Source of the DNA: Oreocharis arfaki
Lineage: Eukaryota > Chordata > Aves > Passeriformes > Paramythiidae
Assembly (NCBI GenBank): GCA_013398015.1
Contig: VZRR01004605.1
Location: 32,099 to 96,098 of the forward strand
Reading direction: 5' to 3'
Length of the DNA stretch: 64,000 bases
A model generated the notes under the pieces. That model saw nothing but the letters and a program-made list of their open reading frames with translations, was not told the origin of the DNA and did no database searches. A program made the position numbers and the translations under genes. Positions 39,201 through 52,984 of this stretch are shown piece after piece; positions within the stretch are counted from its first letter, which is position 1; each line of letters begins with the position of its first letter.

Positions 39201-42200
39201 TGAAGATTCTGCTTTTCGCTCTGTCTGTCCTGCTATTTACATTGCAAGTGTCTCTGCTGAAGAGCATAATAGAGTCTCTCAGCAGTGCTGTAATGCAAGT
39301 CCATGAACGAAGACAAAAGCTATACTGTCCAACAGTGTGGATCCTAAGACATGAGAATTTGTCATGCTTAGATAGCATTCTTCTTACCATGATCTTATTA
39401 ACATGATAAACTCCTGATTCTCATGACAGAAGTACAAGTGCAAGTGGTAACATGGCCTTTCTCTGCATTTTGGCCCTCTGGGACCATAACTGACAGTGCA
39501 GCTCTTGAAGCTGATTGACAGCTGTAACTGCAAGATGAACAGCAATAACAAATTAAATGTCCTGCCCTAGAAGGACAAGAAGCCTCCTACTTAATTAGCC
39601 ACAGGAGGAGAGAAGTTAGAGACTGTGAGGAAAAGAAGATCAACTGGATGATACTTAGTTAGAGGAGGGTTAACTTCACCCTCGATTTTACCAGTGTCAG
39701 TTGGTCTTAATTCCACAGTGGTGTTGTATCACTATTAAACCAGCCAAGTGATGGAAAAGTGATGGTAAGTGCCCACCTTATTCCCAATTACCACTGAGCA
39801 GACATGAGATACTCCCCTTTCTGCCATCCCTCGTGGTTTTTCCTATTGCATACTGATATGTTGTACTATTGGCACTAATTTTCTCATTTATTATTGCAGT
39901 ATCAGAACACATTACAGCATCAGATCATAACATGAGAGAATGTTTGTGTCTCTCTCAAGCACAGTCTTGGTACTCTGTAGGGTGGGGCGGGGGCAGAATG
40001 ACAGTAAATAATAAGGGAAATAAAAACAGATTTAAAAGCGTGTAGCATTTTGGTAAGGATTTTTTTTTACAGCCATGACTTTGGGGAAAATTACTTTTAT
40101 GGCCAGCTTTTCAACGGGCCTGCACAAATATCCCTATAGTGTTTGCAGGTGCAATCATATGTATGCAAAACATGACTGTCTAAAGAAAAAGCTTCCAGCA
40201 AGCTGAGAGAGTTTCTTTTTTATTCCTAGTTGCTTTTAAAACACAGGTCTTCTAGGAAAGAAATAACAACCTCCAGCTGAGCTCCTCAAGCTATGTGGTT
40301 GGAAGAGTGAGAAAGGCTCAGCATCTTGGGTATTGAACTTCCCTGAGAACTCCAGTACTGAATTCTTATGAATGACACATTGGATGCAACTGGGTAGAGA
40401 AGAATGAAGAATCTGGCCTGAACATCTAGATCATTCCATGTAACTTAGCTTTGGTTTCTCTTCCCTGCTCCCCACTCCCCTATTTACATGCTGACATGGG
40501 CACACACATTCATGTGTGTATCCAGATATGTGGAAGTTGATACTGGGACACGGATATGCACAGACACACCTACAGAGAGACACATAGACTGTGTATTTCA
40601 AAAAATGCAAATCTTTCCTATTTAATCATAGCCTGCCTGCAAGTGATGTGTTTGATCATGTTAGAAAAGATACAAGTTGATCATTTTATTCAAATGAAGG
40701 AATTGAACAGAACTTAGAGTTTCGAAATCCTGAAGGCTGATTGCTACTGTTGAGAGCATATATTTATAAGCAATTAATGGCATGCTTGGGGTTTTTTTCT
40801 CCTACACATTTTTTGCCAATGATGAAGTACTCCCTGTATGGTATCAACCAGCTTTATTATCAAATAGAAAGAAAGAGATGAAAGAAAAAGTCACAAAATC
40901 CTGGAATACACTTATTCTCTGCCCACACAGAACTATTCTCTCCTCCTTTTCTCAGTGGGTTGTAATTTCTCCTTACCCTTTGAAAGAAAGCAGAATTATG
41001 AGGAAAATTGTAAACATGTTAAGGAATTGGTCACAAAATGCTAATATATTGCAGTGTGCTAATATATTGTTGTGTCACCACCTGTATGTGGTGAATACCT
41101 ACACATATGCAGTACCACTACTTATCAGGGACTGACCAAACATGGAGGAAAGCATGCTAATAATTCAGGACTAGACATGTCTGCCTTTAAGAAAGGACAG
41201 ATAAGCAGGACAGGTTGGTTTTTTGGTTTTGTTTTTNGAAAACCATAAACCTTCTCCCCATCTGTTGATTGGAAAAAAATTGGAAACAAGACTGTTTATT
41301 CGAAAAGCAGGGTTTTCAAAAGCAAAAGTTTTCACAGGAATGTACCATATTTTTTGACAAGCAAAAAAAAGTCTTATGTTCAGAAATTTCTGGGAAAGGG
41401 CAGAGGAGAGGAAAGAGACTGGGATTGATCTCAGAATATCCTGAAGGTGGAGTGCTTGCACAAATATGGGAGACCAGTCCAAGAATTCATTTGAAAGAAC
41501 TTCTAGATTATTCTACCATGAGAGACCCTTCTTCTTGGAGTCTGGTGTAGAGCCCTGTCTTGTGGCACAGGAATATTGACCTACTCGTAGATCTTCCTTC
41601 TTTGGGGGTGAAGAATTAATATAACTAAATTTTGTATTAATTTGAGCTCAAGGACTACAATGACTTAAGAAAAAAAGCTGGGATTGAAGAAGATCTCAAT
41701 AGTTCATGTATTCCACCTCCCTGCACTGAGCACAGGGAGTGGACTGGATTATAGAACTTTGGAGCCGAGACTTGTTTGTGTGGTAGCCCTCTTCCTTCTC
41801 TTTTTGGAAGAAAAGTGTAACTTGGAGTAGAGAAAAAGAGAAGATTCTTGTTTGCATCAACTCTCCAGAATTAATGTTCATGAAATTGAACTCATATGAT
41901 TTTTCCCTTAATTAATTCTTTAATTTCTCATCAGAACATCTGACAAAACTTAAGTATTTTACCAGAAATCCTGAATGTGTCAAGAAGTGTGCATGAAATA
42001 ATGGCAGAATTATTGGTGTTTTCCAGCCCAAAGCATCCATCAGTACTAGTGTTCTCTAGTCTTTCAATATGTAAAGGTCTACTCTATCCTTGAAGATCAG
42101 CACTGGGAAAAGACTTGTTAACTTAAAGCATCAGAAGTCATCTGATCTCAAAAGGATCCTAATTTCTTCTTGTACCAAATACCTTCCTTAAACATTTGGA

Positions 42201-45200
42201 TTTACTAGCCAGGTCTGTGTTTCAGCATTTAGGGTTGCTGGCCCCATGTTCTCATACTTTCTGTTATACCTGTACAAACACCAGGAAACCATCCAGCTGC
42301 AGAACATTCCAGTGCACGTGCAGCTTTTGTCCTGCTCAGCAGCACAGGTTCCTTCACATGCAAGTTCCTTCTCATCATTCACGTTGGATGGGGAAGTCCA
42401 AAGACACAGAAATTTCATGTAATCTCTTGCCTCCATGGGGCTAGTCCTAAAATTCCTGAAACCTGTGTCTCCAGGAATTCTTAACCCGTATCAAAATACT
42501 GGTTCCTTCCTAGATGTGTGTTGTTGTGCTGTCATCTAGTGGCAAAGATGAATTGGACGTCACTCAGTGTCATTCAGTGTCAGTGGATGACAAGGTTTCC
42601 CTTTGCTGGAAGTAAACGCTCGATGTTGAAGAGTTCAGAGCTTTATAGGTGCAGCCCAAGGCAAAGGTCCCTTCCTTGGTTTGTTCTCTGCAAGAAATCA
42701 CTGAGGAGAGCGTGTGGAATGGGCTGGGCAATGGACATCTGGTTGCAGACAACAGGGTCTACAAAACCATGACACCTCCTGCCACGTCCTTCCTCTCTCC
42801 ATCTCCTGTCATCCATCTTGGCTGTTAACTGTTTGCAGACAAATACTTGAAGCTGAATTTCCAGCAGTGATTGATAGTTTCTTAACTAAAGTCATTCAGA
42901 GCAGTGTCAGCTAATGAAATGAGTCATTAAATCTATAATCATCTAAGATCAAGAAGGTATTTCTCTCAGCAAAAAAGTCCTTCCTCCTGCATTCATTTTT
43001 AAATTGACTCTTGGGGAAAAACTAAAAGTGCCACAATGCAGTTTTCCAGGAGAATCCAGACAAAACCAGCTTTCAGAATGACACCCATTTGGTTTGGTGT
43101 TTGGCAAGCTGGCTGATGTCAGCAGACAGACTTACTGCCATCGATTTCTGAGGGCTTTCACTAAGATCTGGAATTTCATACACCATGTGATGTTACACTT
43201 GCTTGTGCTTAGTTTGGGTTGATGACATTATTATTAACACATATAAATATTTACAGTCCTGAGTTTATTTTTAAACTTCAAGTGCAATGCTTGATTTAAT
43301 GTCTTGCATTAATGTTTGTAAAATGATTATAAAATTATGTAGAAAGTAATAGAACCTTAACAATTTAACTGGTCACATCATCTATAACACCTCTTTGGCA
43401 TCACCTGCTGAACACTGCTGGGCTTGGCTGGATTAGGTAAAACAGTTGTAGTATATCCTTTGCTCCTTGAAATGCTGATCCCAAAACCATTTCAGTAGGA
43501 ACCCTGACAGCTGCTTTTCAGAACTTACCACCACAATGGTGGGCTCTTGATAGGTATCAGACTCTGGAAAGGAAACTCAAGGAACAATCCTTACTGCAAA
43601 GCACCACTGTCAAAGCAGTATTCTTGTATAAAACCTTTTTTCATTCCTGCTAAATGAAGTCAAGAAATAGTGCTAAGATTCCTTTTTATGAGGAAGCTGG
43701 AATTTGTATTTATATTTCCCTGTCTTACAGTACAAATTGTGCTCTATCTCTGAATTTAGAATGATTCCTCAGTTCAACCAAGTACAGTAAAAAGATACCT
43801 AAATCTCCAAGCAAAGAGAAGAATGTGCTGATGTTCTTTACTGACAAAGGAGATTTAAGCACATTCTTAAATAACTTGCCACCCTGAGGACTTCAGTAGA
43901 TTCCCAAAGGAGTGAAAGAATGATGCTTTATTTATGACCTCTCTTGTTTTGTCCAAGTCTCAGACCTCTATCTCTACAGTAAAGAAAAATATTAATGAGG
44001 GTAAGAAACATTCTGTTTTCCAAATTAATTATAATTTGTCAGAGGCAGTAAATCAATGACCTTTCACACTGGAGTATGATAAGACATTTCTTTATAAGTT
44101 CCAGAAGAGGTTTAGTTTATTTTTGGCTCAAAATTTCATCTTCCTTGGGTGCTCTATAGAAACAAAATTGCATCTTTTTAATTAAGAAATTGAATGACAA
44201 GCTGTAACAAGGTCAATCAAGTTGAAATAGCTGCATGCTCGTTATAATGTAAATGCTTCTTCTATTGACTTATAATATCTTGATACAGTAAATTTTATAC
44301 ATACAGTGTTAAATAAAAATAGAATGTTTAGGTCAAATACAATGAATGAAAGTGTATGTGCTTGTATAAAAAAAGGAAAATACCAACTCTTGGTTAGCAA
44401 GAGTTAAGAACTATTTAACACATACATCAAAAAATAAAAGTGGAAAAGAAGTCGCAAGCATCCCAGTGTCACTTTGAAACAGTTGGTCAGGGCTTTTTAG
44501 ACAGTGACACTTGAAATAAGATTGGGTTAAAAGCAGTATGTGAAGAAATGTGAGAGCTGCACCATTCACTGCCACAGTAACTACAATGCTATTTCACCAC
44601 TGAATGTTGCTTTTCATGAATGACCATTTGCACGTTTTACCCTTGTAGCAGCCATTCTTTATATGTTCTCCTTTCTTTGAGTGGAAGCCCTATGTGTCTG
44701 TTCACAAATCTAGACCATGCTCATGGTCTGTGTTCAGGTTGTTCACAATCCCTACTCAAATAAGCACAGACTGGCAGTTCTGACACTGGATGGAGGAGTA
44801 TCTTGTGAATTGTTATTTTTCTTCACTTGTAAATTCCTAAGTTTCTCATCAGGGTGACAGACAAAGGGCAAAAAGAAGCAAGGATATCTCAAGTTTGACT
44901 TGATTGTTTCTCCATTCGATTACCTGTGGAAACAAAAGCATAATCATTCCATGTAACGTCATAATCCTCTCTCAGCCTCCTACTTGTTTCTCTTTGCCTA
45001 AGCACTGAAGAAGGCCCATAAAATTCTATCCTTCTGATGATACTTTTGTATTGATAATCCTTGTTTTGACTTGGTTCTTTCTGAAGATACTCTTAAAATG
45101 CAGATCACAGACAGTGTTACTTGCTATATGAGGCAGCTTTGAAGTTTTCTGTCTTTCACCTCTTTCCAGCATACAGGGATTTTTTTCCAATTCATTTCAG

Positions 45201-45406
45201 TTCCAGAACACACATTAAAACTTTATTTTTTATATAAACATATTCAGCATGGGCTTTACAAACTTTCCGTCTTTTTCCTACAAGAACATCACCACATAAT
45301 TTTTCATGTAATTTATGCATTTTGCTACTATTTAACTCATATAGTGGATCTCTTAAAATGTACTCATGATGAGGATGGATTATTTTTTGTACTTGGAAGA
45401 AAAAAT
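36216..45406. other. Non-coding DNA, almost featureless
   Basis: About 9 kb without a supportable gene. The longest frames (117 codons at 40782-41135, 103 codons on the minus strand at 41482-41171) show no family features and are AT-rich. One ambiguous base lies at 41237 next to a T run. Confidence 0.5.
41716..41765 (+). mobile_element. Possible CR1 3'-end fragment
   Basis: The stretch reads CTGAGCACAGGGAGTGGACT then GGATTATAGAACTTTGGAG. This resembles the conserved CR1 segment near its 3' end, where a GAGCAGGG-TTGGACTAGAT-type text precedes the terminal short repeats. The terminal repeats are not seen and the match is short, so this is a weak call. Confidence 0.25.
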
Positions 45407-45435
45407 TATATATATATGTGTGTGTGTGTGTGTGC
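45407..45435. repeat. (TA)n(TG)n microsatellite
   Basis: Five TA units are followed by about nine TG units. Confidence 0.9.
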
Positions 45436-47560
45436 GAAAATACTGTCTACTTCACATAGATGAATTTGGTTAAATTCCAAGAAAACTAAATTTTCATGTA
45501 TATAGTTTCTTTTATTAGATGAGTGTGCATTTCCTACACTCACAGAGAATCTGTACAAATCCATCTTACGTTCCTTGGGTGTGCAAACAATACCAAAAAA
45601 TAGTCAAAGTTAGCATATTCTACATAAAATACATTTGTATCTGCTATGCACAACTTCCTATGCTCTTCATCTTTAATTTGGCAATGGCTGGATGATGAAG
45701 TCATTGAGTCTTAGGAATTTGCTCAGGTCGGGGTCTGAAGCTTTATACTTCATCCAAATACCATTTGGTTTGGCCCCTTTTACTGAGATGCAATCTATCG
45801 TGCTACAGAAGACTTAAGTGAGCACTCTCAATAAATCAAGCCAAAATGAATTTTCCACTACGTGTTATGTCGCAGACAGCTGCAAAAGCTACATAACTGG
45901 CTTTTTTTGTAAGTTTGAGGCCAAATCATGAGATTAAGGAATGAGCTAAGGTTTGTGGCTGTAGAAAGGAATCCAGAAAGATTTTGTATGCATTAATAGC
46001 TCTGATGAGAACTGAATCTGCACAAATACTTCTTTTCATTGCCTTTGACAACAGCTACAGGAAAGACTCTTCTGTCTCAGCCTATGATTTGTGCACACTT
46101 ACTGCAAGTCTGTCTTTGTAAGTAACAAAGCTTTTTACTTCAGCGATCAATCTGGGCTGGTTGCATAGCCAGAGTTAATTTTGGTCCATGCCACCACGAA
46201 GGCTGTGCTGTGGGCAACAAAGATACTATTGCTCCGAAAGGCTGATGAAAATATGGACCAAAATTTTTTACGCAGAGTAATTAACTGTAGCAGTATTGAC
46301 TTTTTGAAAGTTATTGTGAGCTACCACAGCCAAGGAAATGGCTCCAACTTTCCATCACATTGTTTTTATTTTGCAGTGGCCTCCATGACTTTCAGCAGCC
46401 TCTTTTCAGTCACAGGAAGAAGATGACAGCATCCAGCATTTTTTATGGAAGCATTTCAGGTTAGACAGTGACAATGTCTCCCAGTGTATCAAAGAGTCCA
46501 ACTTAAACAAATGACCGATTTTTCCTGGAGAGTTCTGGGAAAAGGACACAGCTTCTGGGTGGAATTCTTTAGAACGCTAATTCCTTCTGGAGTTTTCACC
46601 AGGATACAGGGTTTCCTCCATCTTTGCTGGCAAGCCAGGGAGCTGAAAGTAAGGATTTCCATTGCTGCAGCAAGAAAAAAGTAAAAAAGGATTCCAGCTC
46701 TTGGCATGAGAGTAACCCAGCACAGGTGGTGTATTCACTACCAAATACTCAGAGCTCTACACCATCAACTGGAAGGAACAAATCATTAATGTAGGGACCT
46801 TGTTACATGCCAAGAGGTAGACTCAAGGCTGTAAAAAGGGCAATCAGTTGTGCCACCTTTAAATCTGCAATACAAATTCCTAAATCAGGAAACTACTTAT
46901 AGAGGGCATAGTATTAGACACATAAATCATTTGAACATTCCCCCCTTGGACATGAAAACTATCCATCCTCATAGTGATTACATTTGGGGGTTGGTTGGGA
47001 TTTTTTAAAACAACATATTGAAATACAGGTCACTGTATCAGGTAGCCAGGTTGTGAAGACAGCCAACTGGATAAGGAAAAATAAACCCACAGATCACTGA
47101 GAAGTGGATCAGCTATTGTTTGTCTATTGCAATGAAGGCATGTATTTCAATGTCAGTCAAAATTTGTATTTTTCTGCATTATCACAGACAACCATTTAGT
47201 AGGTGTTTGCCAGAGAGTGTGCCTTACTAATGCAAGATTCCTGAATTAACTTAATGGCAATGTAATTGTGTTGTAAAATACATAATCTCAAATAGCCTAC
47301 TATGACATTTACATTTGATTACCATATCAATTCATGTAGGTACCTTTGCATTACAGATATTTTTGGAGGTGTTCTTTGAAAAGTGCACAGACTTAATGCA
47401 GTGTGCTGTATTTCAAGCAAAGAAGACTCCACTAAGAGTTAGGGTAGTAAATGGCTCCCTGGTGCTTCAGCACCTTAACTAGGGCGTTTCACTATTTTTT
47501 TCCTTTCTCAAACGAAGAACACAGATAATGCTTCACAAATAATTCTATTTGTTTCCTGCT
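45436..47560. other. Non-coding DNA, nothing recognised
   Basis: Short frames only; no transposon termini recognised. Confidence 0.5.
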
Positions 47561-47565
47561 GCTAA

Positions 47566-48000
47566 TGTCACGGACTGACGCTGCGGGGGCTGCCTGGGGT
47601 CGCGCAGCACCTTGCTGCAGACGTCTCTGGTCAGGCAAAGCTGCAGCTCACAGATGGCTACGCTGTCGGGGCTGCCCGATGCCGCACAGCGTCTCAGGCA
47701 ATGCTGCAGCGCACAGACGGCTGGCTCCCGCTCGAGGAGCAAGCCCCAAGCAGGGATGTTAAAAGCGGCACCGGCAGAGATGAAGGAGACAGAGGGGTCT
47801 CCTGTGCGGGTTCCAACGAGTTTCATGGCGCTGAAGGATCCAGGGACAGTACACAAAGACAACACAAGGATCCAGGATTTTATACGGAGTGGAAAATGGG
47901 AGGAGAAAAAGGGAACAGCCTATGGTAAGGGACCAAGGGGCACGAGCCAACAGAGATTTAACCAATAGGGATAACTTGGAGGAGGGAATAACATACTACA
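47566..48000 (-). mobile_element. Probable solo LTR, 435 bp
   Basis: On the plus strand it starts TGTCACGG and ends ACTACA, with GCTAA on both sides (47561-47565 and 48001-48005) as a 5-bp duplication. Read on the minus strand it has an inverted CCAAT box (ATTGG, near 47966), a TATA box (TATAAAAT, 47884-47877), then a GC-rich transcribed part ending CCGTGACA. The U3 would be only about 116 bp, which is short. A larger element that also includes the GC-rich block to the right is therefore possible. I see no clear poly-A signal. The paired open frames in the GC-rich part (up to 118 codons on either strand) are not genes. Confidence 0.6.
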
Positions 48001-48129
48001 GCTAATGGGACATCGAGTAAAGAAGAAAAGTCTAGAACTAATATATATTTATCTAGGAAAAATACATAAGCATGAACTAGTACATAAAACTGGGAATGAA
48101 CTGCAAAAACCAATGAGCAGTGAAGGTGT

Positions 48130-48400
48130 AGCGCACCGTCGTCTAGAACATGCGAACAAGGGGATAGACAAGCAGCCGCATCGTCCTAGTAGGGGTNCTC
48201 GCCGGCCTCGCCGCCCCGGCGCGGTCCTAGCGGGGCCGTCGGCACCCCACGGCTGGCGCCACCCCGTGCGGCCGGTGCTGGCGTCCCCGCCACGGCGCCA
48301 AGCGGGACCGCGTTGCGGCCCTTCCCCCCCACCCGGCCAGCGAAGAGGAGCCGCTTTGAGGCCACGGCCACACGCACCACAACAACAGATATCAGAGACA
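48130..48400. other. GC- and CpG-rich block of unknown nature
   Basis: About 270 bp, strongly GC-rich, with an ambiguous base at 48197 where the GC-rich part begins. It lies just right of the minus-strand LTR. It could be the U3 part of a larger LTR, part of another element, or a small CpG island. Open frames span it on both strands with low-complexity Ala/Arg/Pro/Gly composition, typical of GC-rich DNA, and none is credible as a gene. Confidence 0.5.
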
Positions 48401-51400
48401 AGTGCTGGAGCAGGTAGCCAGGTTGTTCTGTGCCAACCCTGTTCCAACTGCTTGTAAACGCATTATGATCCTGTAGCATATTTTTTTAAATATTCTTATG
48501 GTTTGTGTCATGAGATTCATGGTAAGAAAAAACACAGTGGGCAATGTGCAGCTCCCTAGGGAATGCTTTTCATTAACGTAGAACACCAGCAATAAAGCTA
48601 AATTAGACTTAAATATTTCCTGAAGCACCTTGTAATCATTATTTTGGGAAAAAATTTCATTTAGAGACGTTTCACATCAAATACTTTTAGCCAACCAACA
48701 GAGACGATACTGTTTTCCATGTTTCCTATAAACTATACATTTTGTCCTTCAGCTTAGTGTTTTCCAGAGGTAGCTTCAGACATTTTCAAATTAGTTAGTT
48801 CACTTTAATTAAGTTATTTTTCGTCAGCAGAACAATTCTCTGAATATAGTGATATTTCCTGTTCTCTTTTTCCAAATTCATAGTTCTTTGGCAAGAATAA
48901 ATGCAGTATGCAATGCTGGGATGGAACTTGTGCAAAATCTCTGGATATATATTTGCATTACATAGCCTTTTCAAGAATGTTTTAACTCTGTAGCTTTTAT
49001 TTCATTGTCATATTTCATAATACTTTGAGTTCTGGACAACTGCATATACAAAACAAACTTTCTTTAATATTATGTGTCTGCTAAGGGCAATAACAGAGTG
49101 TGAATGCCATCTTTAATTGGCAGATCTGCCAAAGGAGAACAGTTTACAGTGGTGAGCAGCCTCAGGTGACTCCATCAGAAGTGTCACTTCCCCTGGATGC
49201 AGGGCCTGGTCTTTCCCTGAGGGTTTCAGTGTGGGTTTGGGTTATTTGCTGAAATAAGAACAATTGCCCTTTTCATTACAAACTTCTAGAGACCCAAAAC
49301 ATAACAAAAAGGTTGGGCTTGGCCCAGTTCTGCTGTTGAAGGGATTCTAAATGATGCAGAAGACCTAATAACTGCTGTAAAACTTTTTTTTGTGGAGGAT
49401 TTTTTCCTGTGCAGGCTGACTCACATGAATTGAAACAAAATAAATTAAATATAAAATTATGAAAGACACGAACCCCTAAGGTGAGCTCAAACTCTGACTT
49501 TTCTTCTTCAGAGGAGTCTCTTTCTCTTATGAAACACAGATGACACTGCTGAATGAATGAATCCCATTGGCAGAAAAGTGCCCAGCTTGATCTTTCTTTC
49601 CAAATGCTTCCTGGAGGCACACAGCCCACACACACTTGTCAAGTGCCTCACAATGGATTGGATGATCCCAGGTATTTAATCTAATTGAACTCAACTATGG
49701 GTCCACCACAACAAAACCCAAAAGCATCTTTTAAATGTTGTGTGTCTGTAGGATTTGTCTCAAACAGTGGCGCAGCTTCATGAAATCTGCCTTTCTTCCT
49801 TTATGTTCTCTCAAAGCCGTGTTACTCAAAAACATCATAGCTCCACATCTACCCAAGATTATTGCTTCATCTTTCAATCCTCAAGGAACTGGACTCTTAT
49901 TTTACACTAGGAATTTCTTCACAGGGACTTGTAGTTATATAGTGCTCTTGAGAGTATTTTTAGAAATCTGAAATTTGAATAAATTCATATCTTATATTTA
50001 GTGTCTACCTTATGTGGTTTTTATGAGAAAAAAGGCTCACCTGAACAAACTAGGATTTCAAATATACAAAATATTTTTAATGAGTTTTCTAAATAGATGA
50101 TCTTGACATTTAAAAATCATCTGATGCAATGAAGGTTTTTCTCCCTCAGAGGGAACTGAAATTAGTTCCCAGAACAACTGGTATTTTTTTGCTGTGCAGT
50201 TAGATACATTTCACCTCTGGCGTTCTGACTTGCATCTTTTCCTATAACCAAATGATCATTAAGATATAAGGTCAGTGGCATAGATTTTGCTGTAAATGCA
50301 TATTAATAGAGAAGAAAGAAATTACTTTTGCAGAGCATGATATCCGGGCTGTCAGGAGAACCAGTGCACTACATGGTTAATTGTTACTTTAGTGCTGAAA
50401 CACTTTGACCAGCTACAGTTACCCAGTTCTAAAACTGGAGCAATCAAATCTCTTTAGACTTCTTGCTGCAGAAGTTCGGGAGCTGTTTGATTGTGTTCTG
50501 TGCTTTGGAAGGACAGTCAGGGGGTGTTTCTGGCTTTGAGTGCAACCACAGTCCCCACCATGGTGTGCCTTGCTCACCAGCATGTTCCTGTCTCATTAAA
50601 CTCCAGGAATACAAGCTTTGCCCAGCATCAGATCCCTGGACTGGGATGCCCTTTGGTTTGTGCTGCCCTCAGAGGGGCTGTATCTTGAATGCAAGGCCCC
50701 CTTTCCCTCTCCATAGTGCATAAGCCTTGCCAGTAATGCAGAGCATTACTGTATATCTATAACTACTTTCATCCAGGCATATAAAAGTACATATAAATGT
50801 TCATATGTTAAACCTAATAACACCCCTAGGAGAGGGATGAGTATTTCAACATACACTTTACTGGTGCTGAAACTTATAAAGAACCAACTTCAGATGGTGG
50901 TTAAAGGCTGAGATGATGGACAGAGTGATTTTAGGAGTGACCCTGCATCAGAGGCCCTGTGCAGGCCCTTGCCTGTTTCCTACACTTAGCCAACGATGTG
51001 AGCTTTTTTTTTTTTTTAAATTATTAGAGTACCCAGACATTCCAAGTGAAAATCAGGACCTCATAGTTTCATGGTACATGGTAAAACCTCAACCCTAAAG
51101 AACTTAAAGCCTAAGTAAATGAGAGATAGAAAGCTTAAAAGAGAGAACAGTAGAAAGAAGTTCACAAAGTTGAGCTGAGAACACAGTCCCTGAGGCTCAG
51201 TCCAGGGACCTTGCCTCCAGACATAATTCCTTTCCTTTGTATTAGTCAGATGATAATTTGCCCCCCTGTTAAAATTAAACACTTCCATTATTCAGGAAGA
51301 CAACTCTCCTGATACCTTGTAACATTAGGAAAAGGTTACTTTTAATGTTTCCTGAACTAGAACATGACAAGGAACAAGCTGAAACAATGAAAGGCAAAGT

Positions 51401-52979
51401 TGAAACCAATCGTTGAAAGGCAAGAATTACATTAAATCACTTAAACCTAATTCCAAAAATTTAGGAGTGTTTCTTGCTTATTAGGCACTTTCTGAAAATT
51501 ATCACCTTTGAGATAAAAAGCAGGGCAGTCAGCGACCTGTAATCTTATGATGCCCGAGCAAGGGTATTTTCCAGTCTGCACCCAAGAGTTACTGTGTCTA
51601 CAAGGAGGGACAAATGCCCTCTCCCTTTTGCACCAGGGCAGTCTCCAGCAGGGCAGGAAGCCGGGCTGCAGCCCAGCTCTCACTAAGCACAACCCCTCCA
51701 CATCAAATGTTCACACACAATTCAAGCTGTGTGAAACAGCTGCCCGGGAAACAGAAGAGGAAGACCCCACCACAGATGTGTTTCGGGGTTCAGATGCAGC
51801 CCTGGAGGAAACCTTCTGTTACCCTTTTACCTTTTGGTTGTTGGCTTGACCATGGAGGGGAAGCCACGGCTGCCTGTACCTGTCGGAATTCTGCTGAGTC
51901 ATTCCCTAGCTTCGATCCATGTGCAAGGGTAATGAGACGGCACTTGAGCCTAATGGGCTTGTTTCTTTGAGGAAAACAATAATAATTGAGAAGTCCTGTA
52001 CTAAGGAAATTTATAACCCGCTAATAAAAGTGTGGCTGCTGGAGTTAAACACAATTAAAATTACTCTTTATGCACCAAAGGAAAGGCGCATGCACATACA
52101 TAACTATGTTCCTGTCAGCATTGCTTAATATGTACAAGGAGTTTTGTGTATATGTGGATATATTTACTGATAAAATGTAAATGCATTAACCTGAGTTTGT
52201 ACAATATTACACTAATGATGCACTAATCTGTTATTAAAGTTGGGCTTTTATGATATTCAAATTCAAACCATAGGAAAGCTGTTGAGTTCTACCCATGTCA
52301 TGGATCTCTGCCAGCCCTCACCTATCCAGCTCACTCAGGCTTGCAAGCCTCAAAGAATCCATTAGCTCTGTGAAAAATGAACCTAAACTAAACCACAAAT
52401 AATGAGATGCAGTATCTTGGTCAACATTAAAGTCTTCAGACATATGATATCAAGGCAAAAGGATATGCTGTGACATGGGTTCATGTAATTTCATTGTTTT
52501 TGTGCTGGAACAACTAAACTTCAGGAATCTAAAATATATAGACTAACAGAAATCTCGTGGGAGACCCTCTAGCAGCAGTGTATTGGAAACAAGAGAAATA
52601 CGTTTACTTTCCATTTTATCCACAGGACCTTATTCATCTTCACCTGAATCTTTATTTCTTAGTAAATAGAGGCCTTTTTTCGTCTCATCTAAGGCCTTAA
52701 CAGCTTTTTAGCACATTAGCATCTTTTCAGATTTAGTACGATTTTTACTTGGGGTTATCTGATTTTTTCCACTAGTCAAAAAAGCAGAATTTGCTTGCAT
52801 GCTCACAGTAGCATCACAGAGAAAAGTATTTGGCAGTACAATCTGCAGTTATTAACCTTTGGGCATAACTCTGAAAACCAAAAATTCCTTTCTGATTTAT
52901 GTCCTGTTAAGTTACAAATACAGCACTTGCAGCAGATGATTTTCTGGCAGAGAAGCAATAGATTGAACAGTGGGAATGC
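48401..52979. other. Non-coding DNA, nothing recognised
   Basis: AT-rich sequence with a T15-like run near 51005. Frames around 51.5-51.9 kb on both strands overlap and are unrecognised. Confidence 0.5.
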
Positions 52980-52984
52980 TATGG
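52980..52984. repeat. Target-site duplication TATGG, left copy
   Basis: Identical to 59864-59868; abuts the 5' LTR start TGTTGG. Confidence 0.85.

Noticed and set aside
40782..41135. 117-codon plus-strand frame
   Set aside because: AT-rich, no domain or splice support; such lengths occur by chance in 64 kb.
47545..48457. Frames of 106-150 codons on both strands
   Set aside because: They lie in LTR and GC-rich sequence with low-complexity translations; one crosses an ambiguous base.
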